Below, in pieces: positions 46,701-58,371 of a DNA stretch of 64,000 nucleotides. The notes below the pieces were generated by a model. It ran no database searches. It saw only the letters and a list, made by a program, of their open reading frames with translations, and was not told the DNA's origin. The first letter of the stretch is position 1; each line of letters begins with the position of its first letter. The stretch comes from Alisma plantago-aquatica (taxonomy: Eukaryota; Streptophyta; Magnoliopsida; Alismatales; Alismataceae). The stretch spans positions 662,995,591-663,059,590 of the forward strand of contig OY856409.1 in assembly GCA_963693085.1 (NCBI GenBank), written 5' to 3'. The position numbers and the translations under genes were made by a program.

Positions 46701-47370
46701 AGCATGAGTAAGATGACATATGAATTTCTATCATGTATGCAATACAATGTACGCATCCCATTATCTTGTGTGTATTGGACATGACGAGCTAATTTTGGTC
46801 AAATTTCAATGTAGGTCATTGGTATACCATAGAGAACATCTGTAATACTTGAGAAGCACTTAGGTTTGGTTCCTAAACTATGGGAATAAGGAAGATTTGG
46901 GTGTAAAGGGTTAAACTTATGCAAGCTTCTGAAATGATAATAAAAATTAAAGATTTCAATCTAAAATTTATATTTGACCATCTAACTATAAGTTGGAAGA
47001 GCTCCAAACTACAAACTATTATTTAATTCAACAATAGAAGTTGAGTATCTTGGTATTATGAACATAGAAAAGGATACTATATGGATCTAGAAGTTCAGTA
47101 AGATGAACTTATAGGATGTTCCAACTATTGATGACACAATAAAAATACTATGAAAATAATGAAGCTACTGGTTAGATAAGGAATAGTAGATATCATACTA
47201 TAGAAATTCCATCTCATATGAGTTATGGTACAATGAAGAGATGTGAAATATGCAATAGACTGACTAAATGTGAATGTTGCTAACCCACTGGATTAGCACT
47301 TGCCCAATAGAAACATAATGGACATGTTTAAGATCACTAAGAATAAGATTCATGGGCGATTGGATCTAAG
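46701..47370 (+). pseudogene. RNase H relic of copia 2
   Basis: Continues from reverse transcriptase: the MQYNVRIPLSCVYWT string (about 46735-46780) stands for the IMYAMLCTRPD motif, ILEKHLGLVPKLW for the HW..VKN.L.YL motif, and SWKSSKLQT (about 46990-47020) for the conserved WKSSKQ. The end FHLI..V..GDVK.. (about 47205-47260) and ADPLTKAL-like VANPLD (about 47275) close the polyprotein about 100 bp before the 3' LTR. Confidence 0.78.
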
Positions 47371-47385
47371 TGCAAGTGGGATTCA

Positions 47386-49397
47386 GGTTGGTATGTATGC
47401 CCAAAGATCCAATCATATGATAATTTTTGTGGTATATGTTGTAAAATATATGATTGATAATAAAGGCAATCTTCCAATTTATTATCTTTCAGTTAGTTAT
47501 GAGATAATGATGAAACCTAATGACTGTATAAAGAATGATATTACTCAATGACGTATGTCTTCAGGTTGATGGCCTAAACAATTAGATCATATGGATGTCA
47601 AGAGTATATACATTCTTGTTATCCCTAGTCGTATGTTATTGTGGAAGGCTTCATAGAAAAGAATAACACATAAGGCTAGAGTGCATGTTGGTTGATGACA
47701 AAATCTCATCAGTCATTATATGGGATATCAAACCAAATACTTGTTCAAGGACAATGTATTACATAGATCCACCTTGAGAGTGACACATAGAAACCATAAT
47801 TGGTAGTCAAAATCATCTCTCATAGTGATGGTGGTGATTGTGGTCTTAGACCTAAAATCACTACACTCATCGCGTGTCATTTGATGCACTTTGACATCAT
47901 CCATTGTGACCTTAAATAAGGGTTGCCATAAAGGTGGTGCTCGGGTGCATTGTGACACATAGAGATAATTTTGAATGATGTAGATGGGATTTCCCTCCTA
48001 AACAAGTTTGATATCCAGGTCACTTGATAAGAAAGAGTGAGAAAAGTATGTGCATGCACATGTGAATCAATATATGGTATTGAGGTCACATATATCTCAG
48101 ATAGTCACCTCCAGTTCAAGGAACATGGATTGAACATTAAGAGGATGATGATTCCATGCCCCACGTTCAATCTAGATATCAGTGATGAAGTAATTATACA
48201 ATCACATAACACCAATCATAGATTGTAGGTTGAAGTTGTTCTCCAACTTTCTAGATTACTTGGGTAGTAATGATGTGTTACTAGACAACACTCATTTCTT
48301 ATGATGTTATGGATATTCACTACCAACATAACTTAGAACCTATAGGTTCACACACATAGGATACACAAGTAGGGGTTCATTCATGAATATAGTTTAAACT
48401 TGATTACTAAGGAGTTAGGTATTCAATTTAAACAAAAATTGTAGAATAATTGACTGACTTGACTCTGAACTGATTGGTTCAAGTGTTGAACTGACCGGTT
48501 GGAGTGCTAGGTTAATAGAAATCAAATTGGTTGAATATTGGTTGAGCTGGGGTATATAGTGACCCGTTCACATAAGTAATCGATTGGATCAAGGTCCCAA
48601 ACAACCGGTTCATGTAATGAATTACCTAGTTCATTGATCAATTCCAATGAAGCAAGGATTAGTGTTCACGTCATGTTGCACCTTAATTGGATATTAACTA
48701 CCAATACATTGTGATTGGGAAACATGATGAAACAACTGACTCAAGGTTTGAACCAATCGATTCACTTGCCAACTGATTGGTTCACCAGTAAATTGACCAT
48801 GTCACCACTTGCAGGATGTGAAAATTCGTGAAATCACATCCCCTGAGACTCCTACTAAGACTGAGAACCCTGACCCTCCTATAGATAGATGGGTACTGGA
48901 GGCTTCTCAAACACATCCATTATCTCTAATAGTTGTTGTCTTCTCTGATTGTGGTTTCCAAGAGAACCTGAACAAGTCCTACCCAATAAAGAGAGGGATA
49001 GTGAGGGAGAACAATTTTGGGAGAGCAAGTTGGTTATAATACACTGACTAGAAGGGATAAATCCTTCTTATCTATTCTTCTAGAATGACAAGATTTCTTG
49101 GTGGTTTGTGTGGATTAGTATAGAGGCGAGGAGCCTGTTTCTAGTCGCTCAGAGGATATGGTCAACTGTTGTTCATGGTGATTAACCAGGAGTTGTAACT
49201 GACATTGTCTGAGTGTGACATGAATAAAGACACACATGACTACAAGGGTATAGTCACTAGACTTTCTCCAGGACTAGGCATGACCTCACAAACTATCCAT
49301 CCCATTACATACTTATTGATATAATCGTCTGTTACAGGGGAATATGGTAGATAAATTTTTATTTCCGCTGCCTATTATGATGCCATATTTCCCAACA
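47386..49397 (+). repeat. 3' LTR of copia 2
   Basis: 2012 bp direct repeat of 27209-29165. The terminal TG has become GG (47386-47387) and the end is CCCAACA followed by CTTAA. The TATA box is degraded. Confidence 0.87.
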
Positions 49398-49402
49398 CTT
49401 AA

Positions 49403-51060
49403 AATATTATTATCATGCATAAGGGAGTACATAGTAGAAGAAAATTTAATAATATCATCTCTAACATGCAAAAGATCATACGCAAAAAAAGAACATGTAG
49501 TCTTATAATAATTGTTTCCCAAATAATAACATCATAAAATAATTCTCGACTTGAGCTAGAAGTATGAAATTCAAGAGCATTATCTTTATCATGCAAGGAA
49601 TCAATTTATTTTTTAGGAGAAGCCATGTTAAAAAGATAAACACTATTTTATGTTTCTAATCTTTGTAAATAAAACTCCTTAGCCTCATTAGTAATGTTAA
49701 GAATAACTATATCAAAGTAGAGATCGTCAATAGTTTCAATAAGCTATTCATTAGCATTAGTCATAACATGTCCCATATTTAAAGTATTTATGTTATCAAG
49801 AAAACTAGCAATTTCAATTTTAAGAACATTTACTTGACTAAGATAAGAAATGTCTTCAATCTTAACACCTTTAAATCTCAATTCTAGTTATAAATTAAAA
49901 TTAGTAATAATCTCATTATCTTTCTCAAGTTCATCCTTTTCTACATATAAGTTATCAACAATCATAGAGTGTTTTCCTTTTATGCTTAGTAGAACTAAGA
50001 GAGGCATGAACATCATGATAAATTCAATTAAATATTATTCAGATATATATCTTATATATACCTCATTTGAATATGCAATTGAGCTTTCCATAAAAGTAAA
50101 GTATCACTCTCCCACTTCATTTTCTCTATACCATTCACTTGAGCTAGTGTTAGAGGAGTAACTTGATATTTTATGTCCTTTCTAATTCTTTTGTGCTTCT
50201 ATTCCTTTTTGTCATGATGATGGGTCTTTTTTAGTTGTGGGAAGCATCCTTGAAGTGACTCTCTTTATCCATATCCAAGAATATATGAGTAGAGGATTTT
50301 TTTTCTTTGAAAGATCTACCTTTGGGATACATGACATCTTCTTGAACTTGTAAAAGTTGAGTTGAGGAAGCATGGAAAGAATACACATTCTCCTTTCTCA
50401 AGTTCCTCTTCATCTCTAGTATTTGTTCGTACCTCATATTCATGGAGATTTCCTAGAAGACTTCCAATGGGAAGTGTAGACAACTTTGTAGTCTCCTCTT
50501 AGATACCACCTTATATTCCCACCATTTTGGAAGAGATCAGATAATCATTTAGTTCACCTTGTTTCTTTACATGGGTTGACTAAGAGAAGAAAGACCATTT
50601 ACAATGGTGTTGTGTCTTGCATACATTTCTATAATGCTCTTCATCTTGGACATATGAAATATTCAAATTGGGTGGTTTAAATTTTGATTTTTCTTCCCTT
50701 CACTTGCTCAGTCCCTTCATATGTCAAGAATATCTTTATGCATAACTCCTAGGTGGTGTCGCAAGAAGATATATGGTTGAACTTGGTTGGGGAGATAGAC
50801 ATAGAGAATTCTTATATATTTGTCCTTCAATATTTCTTTATTTAGAGTAGCCTCATTCCATTCTTCTAGATTTACCTTCAGTCTCTTGTATGGTAGAGCC
50901 ACCATGTTCCATATGTCAATGCTCATTCCTTGAATATGGAATTTCATTCTCTTCTTCCAATATTGGTAATTTCTCCCATGAAATACTAGAATGTCAAAAG
51001 GGTTTCTCCCTTCTTGAATTATCTCGTCTCCTACTTGTAGAAGTATTTATTGAAGAAGAA
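49403..51060 (-). pseudogene. gag: gag relic of SIRE-like element 2
   Basis: Minus strand, starting just inside the primer site. FHGRNYQYWKKRMKFHIQ (about 50990-50935) is the SIRE gag N-terminal motif, followed by DIWNMVALPY. After frame changes, SLPKWWEYKV (about 50535-50505) matches the conserved SLP..WE.KV, then the LPLEEV..NL.. equivalent and MRYEQILEMKRNLRKEN. The remaining part to 49403 is a degraded coiled-coil-like stretch. The copia 2 insertion (CTTAA) ends the readable part. Unlike element 1, the capsid domain is present here. Confidence 0.75.
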
Positions 51061-51075
51061 CTTGCTCTAATACCA
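51061..51075 (-). other. Primer-binding site of SIRE-like element 2
   Basis: The minus strand reads TGGTATTAGAGCAAG, two bases after the LTR end CCAACA. Confidence 0.75.
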
Positions 51076-51923
51076 CTTGTTGGATTTATAATAAGATCGA
51101 GAGGGGGTGAATTTAGTTAAAACCACTTGAAAGATAATTAGACCTTAAACATTTCACAAGATAATTATGGAAGTACAAAAATAAAGGGAGAGAGAGATTT
51201 AACAATCTACAAGTCAAGGTACTATGTAAGTGGTTCTATCTCTCAAGGACATAGTTCCACTACATAGAGAGGTCATCCTCTAGGATTATTAAACACTAGC
51301 ACCACCTTATATTCCAATATAATAGATACACTCATATGACCAACCTTTTGTGGATTAATGGATAACTAACCTTAAGGTCAAGGGACCCAACAACCTTACA
51401 AAGGGCTTACCTATTCCATGACCAAGATTCTTTATCCTTATGAAGGATTTACTTGCTCTTGCAATGAGTCTTCAACCTTCAAGATTGTTGCAATGTGTCT
51501 TCGGCCTTCAAGGATTTGCCCACTCTTGACTTGGATCTTCCTCCTATGACTTTACCTTCACTAAGGAGAAGCTTTCTCAGCTAGGACCACCTACCCTTCT
51601 TCTACTCCTCTCTTATCCAAGAGAGATGATCTTCCTCTTCACAAAAGAGAGAGTTTGGGGTTAAGGAAGTGAGAGCCTTACAATATGTACATGTAGCTAT
51701 CTCTCTTATAAATCTTCTACTCATTCTAATGGTTTTATAAAGTGACTAAGCTCATGAGAGTGGATAGGATCTCTTAGGGGCACCTTCTTTCTCTACTATA
51801 GTATAGGTGTCTTCATGGTGATTGGCTGTAACGTCCCAGGATTTGAGGCCTTGGATAACATGATCTTAAAAGGAATGATTAGACTACCCATATCAGCAAG
51901 GTGTACCTCCTTTTCTGGGAGCC

Positions 51924-51997
51924 CATCACTAAAGAACTCCATAGTTAAGCGTGCTCATCTTGGAGTAGTACCAGGATGGGTGACCAGTTGAGAAGTT
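51924..51997 (+). repeat. 5S rRNA-like segment, Cassandra-2 5' LTR
   Basis: CATCACTAAAGAACTCC, TAGTTAAGCGTGCT (A box), GAGTAGTACCAGGATGGGTG (IE and C box). Close to plant 5S rRNA in order and spacing, so a polymerase III internal promoter may survive. It is not a genuine 5S gene: it lacks the rest of the molecule and sits in an LTR. Confidence 0.85.
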
Positions 51998-52524
51998 GAC
52001 ATCGGCTTGCGCGTGAGTGAGGAAAAAGCATGTTATTAAGGCTAGTGGTGGTCTGTGGGGCCAGTCGTCATTCTTGAAACTCTACTAGAGCCTTGGGCAG
52101 TGGGCCCAGGCATTACAAATGGTATTAGAGCCAATTCCCCTCCAGTAGGTGTGGCCCACATGGGCCAGTGGCATGCCAGTCTTTGAGTCGTGCGGTCCAC
52201 GCATGTTGGAAAGGGCTATCTGAGTTGATGGAGCCTCCCATGCGCTGGTAGTGTCCAGGCATGTTGGAAAGAGCTATATGAGTTGATGGAGCCACCCTTG
52301 CGTTGGTAGCCTTGTTTGGGAGCTGGGTGTACATGGGTCGTTTGGGTCTACACTAAAATGGGGAAAAGATTATGAGGCCATATAGTTGAGCCTTGACGAG
52401 GATGTTAAGAGTCTAAGTGGGGGAGATTGTAACGTCTCAGGATTTAAGGCCTTATATAACATGATCTTAAAAGGAATGATTAGACTACCCATATCACCAA
52501 GGTGCACCTCCTTTTCTAGGAGTC

Positions 52525-52598
52525 CATCACTAAATAACTCCATAGTTAAGTGTGCTCATCTTGGAGTAGTACTAGGATGGGTGACCAGTCGGGAAGTT
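52525..52598 (+). repeat. 5S rRNA-like segment, Cassandra-2 3' LTR
   Basis: Same segment in the second LTR, with AGTTAAGTGTGCT instead of AGTTAAGCGTGCT and an intact GAGTAGTACTAGGATGGGTG. Confidence 0.85.
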
Positions 52599-52751
52599 GA
52601 CGCCGGCTTGCGCGTGAGTGAGGAAAAAGCGTGTTGTTAAGGCTAGTGGTGGTCTGTGGGGTCAGTCATCATTCCTGAAACTCTACTAGAACCTTGGGCA
52701 ATGGGCCTGGGTGTTACATTGGCCAACCAAGGAATGAAGCCCTAGAGACTC

Positions 52752-52759
52752 TATTTATA
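52752..52759 (-). promoter_or_regulatory. TATA box of SIRE-like element 2 LTR
   Basis: The minus strand reads CTATAAATAGAG, equivalent to the TATA box of element 1. Confidence 0.55.
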
Positions 52760-53362
52760 GTTGAGGATTCTATCTAGCCTTAAGAGTCATTTAGCATAAA
52801 TTATATAAATTCTATGGTGAGTCTAATCGATATATTTCACTTTTGGGGCTCTCTCTGACAATTGTTTGCACAACAACTACATTCATGTCGCTTGAGTTAT
52901 CAATATTTGTTGATCAACAAATAAAAGTGATGTCTAGATACTTGTTTTTGTCAGCCAAATTACATAGAGACCAAACTCGACTGACCAGAGATTCTAGGAA
53001 GCCAATAAAAAGTTTTGAAAGTGGGTTAAACCCAAGGGAAACTCACATGTATGCACTTGCTATTTTGGGTATTCCAAGACCCTCTCAAGTGATTATTAGT
53101 TCATCCTATATGACCCTATTACACATATGATATTAATTACAAGTCATACAAGTGATTTACATCAAATATCTAAGGAGAAAACTAACAATTCTTCAAACTT
53201 GATCTTTGTATATGTATGACATGATTTGTTCAAACTAGGCTTTAGAAGTTTAGGCATTTGGAGTGTATCTTCAATTTAAAATCACCCAGTAGAATAATTA
53301 GACACAAATAAGTGAAATAGTATGGTCATCATCAGAAGTAGGGATTAGTAAATTTAGTCCCT

Positions 53363-54099
53363 TAGTAAAAACTTCAATATCTAATTTTTTTCCTGGGTCA
53401 ATATGGCTGACAACCATTTGAATTGGAATGATAGTGACCTTTATCAGACAATATTCTTACCACTAGGTAACTTGGCTGACCAATGTAATGTCTTTACATG
53501 GAACTCTATAAGCATATTTTCTGACCAGTAGGTAACCTATCCGACCGTTGCTTTTGCATACAAATAATTTTGTCGATTGGGTTTCTCAAAAGGTAACTTT
53601 GGATGACATCACTATATTGTTTTTTGGTGTAAATTGTGCTCTTTCAAAAAAGAGATCTATATATTAATGTCACCAAACTATTAATTCTTGGGTGTGCAAA
53701 GATGGGGAGGTATAGAAAAGAAAAATCTATGTATATAAAGAACTACTATCCCCAAACAAGATACCTTATAGAAAGAAAAGAGCCTCACTGGATACTAAAA
53801 CTCTTCATAAATCGGAGAATAGATAGTTCTCCTAGTTTTCTCCCAAAAATAGATAATTGGTCTCTCTTCAAAGATAAAACATAATAGCTTGAGCACATAG
53901 ATGAGAAGCCCTATCAACTCTTTATCGAATCCAAAGAACAATTAGGGAAAGTAAAGCCAGAAAAACCAGCACCCAAACTTCATATTTTAGAAGAATACTT
54001 CCAAGAGCATGACATGTGACACATACTCATAATCAGACATGTAGATGAAATAAAGCAACATAGATGTAATGCTTAATTTTATAATATATCCAATATTTG
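53363..54099. other. No recognisable gene between SIRE-like LTR and LINE
   Basis: AT-rich. Contains GGCTGACCAATG / CTGACCAGTAGG / ATCCGACCGTTG words at 53410-53560 that resemble the short repeated motifs of SIRE-like U3 regions, so it may hold another LTR fragment. An 82-codon plus-strand open stretch (53636-53884) has no known resemblance. Confidence 0.45.
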
Positions 54100-55158
54100 G
54101 CAGTATGTTATGACCGACTTTTTAGGAATGAATCTGAAATCTTCTAGGAAACTCAAACTTCCAAGTCCAGATAAAGAATAGGCACATATTCTACTCGACT
54201 CTAACAATAGTCCTTATTTCTTTAAGGAGAATAGTAGAGTTACCAACAAAGAAAATCCTATCCTCTTTGTAGTCAAGAATGACTAAGAATTTAGAAGAGA
54301 AATTAAGGGGGTAGATCTCTTACTCTTAGGAACAAACCAAGCATCATCCTTTCTCATTCTATAAAGTTTAACCTCTAAAGTAAGACCAATCTTGAGAAAG
54401 AACTTCAAGACAAAAGCATCTAATAGAAAATGATATTGAGATAATCAAGGGTCCATCCAAATGTTGATAGCCTGACCACTACCAACATTAAAATTGATAA
54501 GTGGAATCAAACTATGTCTAACACAACTGAGATGATTGAAGAACCAAGAAAAATATTTATTATTATCCACATACCAATTGTAAGAATGAGCAAAATACAT
54601 TATCTGAATCCATCTCATCCACAAATAATCTTTCTTAAAAGAAATAATACATTTAAGTAAATGAATGTTACTTTTCTTATTAGAACTTCCCTAGAGAAAA
54701 TTTCAAAATAGTTGTTCAATTTTACTAATCATAAAACAAAGAAGAGGGAAAGTAGAGGACCAATAAAATTGCATAGCAGAAATCATTGACTGAATAAGCT
54801 CAAATCTACATGAAAGGGACAACAAAGATGACTTCCATCATTCTAACCTTGACTTGATCCTATAAAAAGTAAAGGATCACAATAATCTTTATTCAACTTT
54901 CCAATAAATAGAGGAACAACAAGATACCTTTAAGGTAGTTTTCCTTCATGAATATTCAAGATTCCCAAGATAAGGATTTTATCAACATTAAAAAGGAGAT
55001 TTTAGAAGGATTTATTGAGAGACCTTTCATATCACGAAGGTACCTAGAAATCTCATGAAATTTTTGGGCATTACTTTCAGAAGATTCAACAAAAATCATG
55101 AGGTCATCAACAAATTTCAGGTGAGAAACTTCAAGGTTCCAATAAGAATATAGACAAT
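54100..55158 (-). pseudogene. LINE reverse transcriptase relic, 3' half
   Basis: Non-LTR retrotransposon ORF2 on the minus strand, continuing from the other side of gypsy C. SHLKFVDDLMIFVES holds the catalytic FVDD (55114-55103), followed by a helix and INPSKI (about 54995-54985), then LPYRYLGVPLFIGKLNKDY-like text (about 54940-54890), then a thumb/connection region (ISAMQFYWSSTFPL, IWMDPW) across frame changes to about 54470 and weaker similarity to about 54100. Family features of plant LINEs are present in order; stops are abundant. Confidence 0.8.
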
Positions 55159-58100
55159 TGTAACACCCCAATCTTATTTTGCAAATTTTCCAATATATTT
55201 TATTCCTTGCATGCTCTTTTCCTAATTAGATAATTGTTGAGGATTTAAATGCAAATTTCCCATGTTAGTTTTGCAAATTCAATTTTATTATGTCCAAGTG
55301 CTCTATTATTCTTGTTTTATTTAAAGAAAATGTTTTCATTTATATCTATGCTTTTTTTTAAGAAAATGAGAATAAATGCTCTTATGTCAAATTTCCTCTC
55401 TCATATGGTAATTAGTGATTTACATGTTTATTTTCTTTCTTAATGACCCCCATTTTGTTAATTGAAAATAAAGAATTGTGAGTACATGTTTTCATGTTTT
55501 GTAACTCTTATTTGAGAAATTAATGACTTTATATACATTAATTATAGCCATTTGAGTACACATGATGAATTTTCTATATTATGAACCTATATGTGCACAA
55601 AAATGAAATCTAACCCCACAGGAATATTCTAGACACCCTAATGTACCTATGGTTCAAATTTGAACCCATTATGACCATGTTTGACCTCTCAAATAATTTG
55701 AAAGAGGTTTGTATATGGTTTTTCTAGAGAATTTAATCAAGATTTAATTGATGTCATTTAGTTCCCTAAGGTTCCCCTTCTTTTGACTGTCACACGTTAC
55801 CATGGTTGGCACGCGTGACAGTAACCATTGGATTAGGATCCAACGGTGCTCGACTCCTCTTCTACCTCCGCATAGTCCGCGGTCAGAGCCATTTCATAGG
55901 CTATTGATTTCTCCCACCTCGTTTCCACTCCACGGTCCATCACTGCTCTCGATTCTTTCACCAATGAAACGGTGAGATCAATCCGATCTAAATGAACCCT
56001 AACTCATGCACTCTCGTGCCCTATAGAAGAAATGCCCATTTTGGGGCTTGGACAACCTCTCTGCCTTTCGAGCACAGCCGCCACCTCTGTGCATCTCCCA
56101 TCCACCTAATCGTTCCAAAAGTACCGCGAAGCCTTGGCCTTTCCTCCTCCTCTGCCAATTTGGCCCCGAGTGCCCCTGAACGTTCCGCCCTACTCGACTT
56201 GCAAATCCAGCAATTCCAGCTTCATCCAGCCTCCTCTGTCCACCTCGGCTCAATCATGAGTGTGGTAAGAATCCTCGACACCTAATCTGTGTTTTGGCTT
56301 TCTCAGTTTGTCTTGAGGTCACCCCAATCGGAGGGTCCTATAGCAAGTTGTGTCCTTGTGCTTGGCCTTGGTTTGTTTTCTCACCGCCGACCTTGCCCAG
56401 TGGTCCCTTGAGCCACATCTCCCCTCCTAGAACTCCGACGCACCTCAAGGAGCATTTTTATGGCTTTGGTGGGTGATTCCTCGCTAGATTCCAGTACATG
56501 GCCTCCTCCCCTGTTTCTGCTTGTTCTCCGGTTTTCCGATGAGCCAGCGACCCCTTTGGTCCTTGCTCTTGTGATTTGTTCTTGCCACTTCGATTTACTC
56601 AGCGAGACCTTCCCTCTCATTTTAGAATGATTCTCGTGATGTTTTCATGTTGCTGTTCTTGGGTTGCTCCTCCCGCCATGGCCGAAGATCTATTGAAGCT
56701 CAAGGTTGTCCCTGGACCCGAGCTTTAGCTCAGCAGGTTCGGTTTGGCATAAGGAATCCCCAGAGAACCTTAGTTATCCAGGAACGATGACCCTCCACTC
56801 ACAGGATCTAGGACCGATTCTCCACCCTTACTGATGGAGCCATGGCTCGCGTGGTGAAGGCGAGGAGCAATCGAGGTCCTGGAGTGACCTTAGTGCCCCT
56901 GTCTTCTTTTTTTGATGTTTTTCACCCGCAAGGGTATTTTTGGGTTTTCATACCTTGTTCCTTGATCACTGAGGCAAGCCTCATTGCCAATTTGGCTGAG
57001 CCTAATTAGGCCAAATAAGAAAGTTGGCCCACTGATTTCGGATTTGGATATATATTTATCTGTGTGGCTTTATCTCGATTTGTGATTGGTCAATTCCTTA
57101 GAAATTCGTATTAAATCGTCTGATTATCAGAAAAATCTGCAAAAATATGTTTTGGAAAGGATTTTCGATGAGGAATCTGATTTTTTGGTTTTTATCTACT
57201 AATTTTGCTGTTTTTATATCTCAATATTTATATGGACAAATTAGGGTTTCAGGTTGTATAATGAAAGACATACATGTTATTTCAGGTGTTTAAGGGAATC
57301 CAATCAGTCAAACAAGGTTTGACTTGGGTGATTTAGCTCAAGGTAAGCGGGCCATGCCCTTGGCATAGTAAGCTTGATTTATTGAATGATTATGATATGT
57401 TTATGCACTTTATGTTAAATCATGATTAATGCATGTTTTCTTCAATGTATATGATTATTGAATGTTGATTTCTATAATCTAAGTCTAAGAATAGAAATCA
57501 CATTAAGATTATGGATTATGATTGAGGAACCTGAAATCAAGATTAAGAGGGAAGAAATTCCCATTTATGCTTTAGAGGGAGAAATCTCGTTATGGTCATA
57601 GGGAGAAATCCCAATTAAGATCAAGTTTAGGTTATTAAGAAGATAAGTAAAGTCTAAGAAAGATCATGGTTAATGGAAATTGATTTAGATTTATATGCAC
57701 CTTGTTATGGGCTTTCCGAGCATTATGGGATTTTCGAGCAATTATGGGCTTTTCGAGCATTATGGGCTCCTTATGGGGCATTAAGAGAGGAGCATATACT
57801 TCTAGTCAATTTCTTTATGTAAAAGAGGTCAAGAAATGATTAATGTTAATGCATGTTCATGATTATGTCAAGTCACCTGTATATTTTATTTTCATGCTTT
57901 ATAACATGCCAATGCCGCTTACTTACCATGTTTGTTTTTTCCTTTGCATGGCTGGGGACGAGATATCCGCAGACGTTGGAGCTAAAGAGAAGGAATCATC
58001 TTGAGAAGAATACAAGGACCCAAAGATCTAAGGAGTTGTTGCCTGGTGGGACGTCCATCTATGGAGATCCTATCATTTATATGTTATCCAGTTTATATTA

Positions 58101-58318
58101 GCATAGCTTTAATATCATGACGTAGTTATCTTTCCAAGAAGAACTTTATGTATGAATCTATGTTTCTATGAATGCCAAGTGTTGTTTATTTCTTGATATG
58201 AGATCATGTATTTGACAATCCCTCCCTGATATGCCAAGTACCCCACATTATGGATAATGTTGGGGATTAGGCTGTGCTTCCACTGGTTACGTAAGAAACC
58301 CTAGGGAGGGGTGTTACA
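55159..58318 (+). repeat. 5' LTR of gypsy C
   Basis: 3160 bp from TGTAACACCCC to GTGTTACA. Contains an ACTGTCAC...GTGACAGT inverted repeat (55786-55822), a GC-rich island (about 55850-56900) and tandem short repeats at 57540-57770. ORFs inside the island occur in both LTRs but are not of equal length. Confidence 0.92.
57540..57775. repeat. Short tandem repeats in 5' LTR of gypsy C
   Basis: GGGAGAAATCYC-type units at 57548-57615 and three units of TATGGGCTTTCCGAGCAt at about 57705-57765. In the 3' LTR (61990-62240) the first series has one extra unit of 28 bp, which accounts for the length difference between the LTRs (3160 versus 3188 bp). Confidence 0.8.
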
Positions 58319-58322
58319 TTAA

Positions 58323-58335
58323 TGGTATCAGAGCA
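58323..58335 (+). other. Primer-binding site of gypsy C
   Basis: TGGTATCAGAGCA, exact initiator tRNA-Met site, four bases after the LTR end. Confidence 0.88.
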
Positions 58336-58371
58336 AGGAATAGATGGCCACTAAGGCAACATTAGAGATTC

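Larger units (their letters stand above)
27209..49397 (+). mobile_element. Ty1/copia element 2, decayed, containing nested Cassandra-1 and gypsy B
   Basis: Plus-strand copia element with perfect duplications CTTAA (27204-27208, 49398-49402) and LTRs 27209-29165 and 47386-49397. Primer site at 29167 and a polypurine-like AAGTGCAAGTGGGA before the 3' LTR. Its own interior is about 5.25 kb (29166-30168 plus 43139-47385) with gag, protease, integrase, reverse transcriptase and RNase H in copia order, all heavily mutated. The leader was invaded by Cassandra-1, and that by gypsy B. Confidence 0.88.
51827..52718 (+). mobile_element. Cassandra-2, complete 5S-bearing TRIM
   Basis: 892-bp element with perfect target duplications TTGGC (51822-51826, 52719-52723). 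LTRs 51827-52117 and 52428-52718, each 291 bp; hand alignment gives about 26 differences (about 9%), mostly transitions. Primer site TGGTATTAGAGCC at 52120-52132; polypurine AAGTGGGGGAGAT at 52415-52427. The 310-bp interior has no ORF of note. Movement would require proteins from another LTR element. Both LTRs carry the 5S-like segment. Confidence 0.93.
51078..53362 (-). repeat. 5' LTR of SIRE-like element 2, interrupted by Cassandra-2
   Basis: Starts on the plus strand as TGTTGGATTTATA with the GAGAGGGGGTGAAT motif shared with element 1 (GAGGGGGGTGAATAGG). A minus-strand TATA box is at 52752-52759. The right end is uncertain: GTCATCATCAGAAGTAGGG at 53328 resembles the terminal GTCATCATCAAAACAATGGG of element 1, but a CTAACA end at 53187 is also possible. 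Its partner LTR is not in view. Confidence 0.6.

Noticed and set aside
51924..51997. Possible genuine 5S rRNA gene
   Set aside because: The match covers only part of 5S rRNA, sits identically in both LTRs of an element with target duplications, and has no terminator or tandem array; it is the Cassandra signature.
56294..56620. Opposed ORFs in the gypsy C LTR, also seen at 60740-61174 and 60827-61066
   Set aside because: Not equal in length between LTR copies, no domain, and located in the GC-rich leader. Mentioned as composition only.
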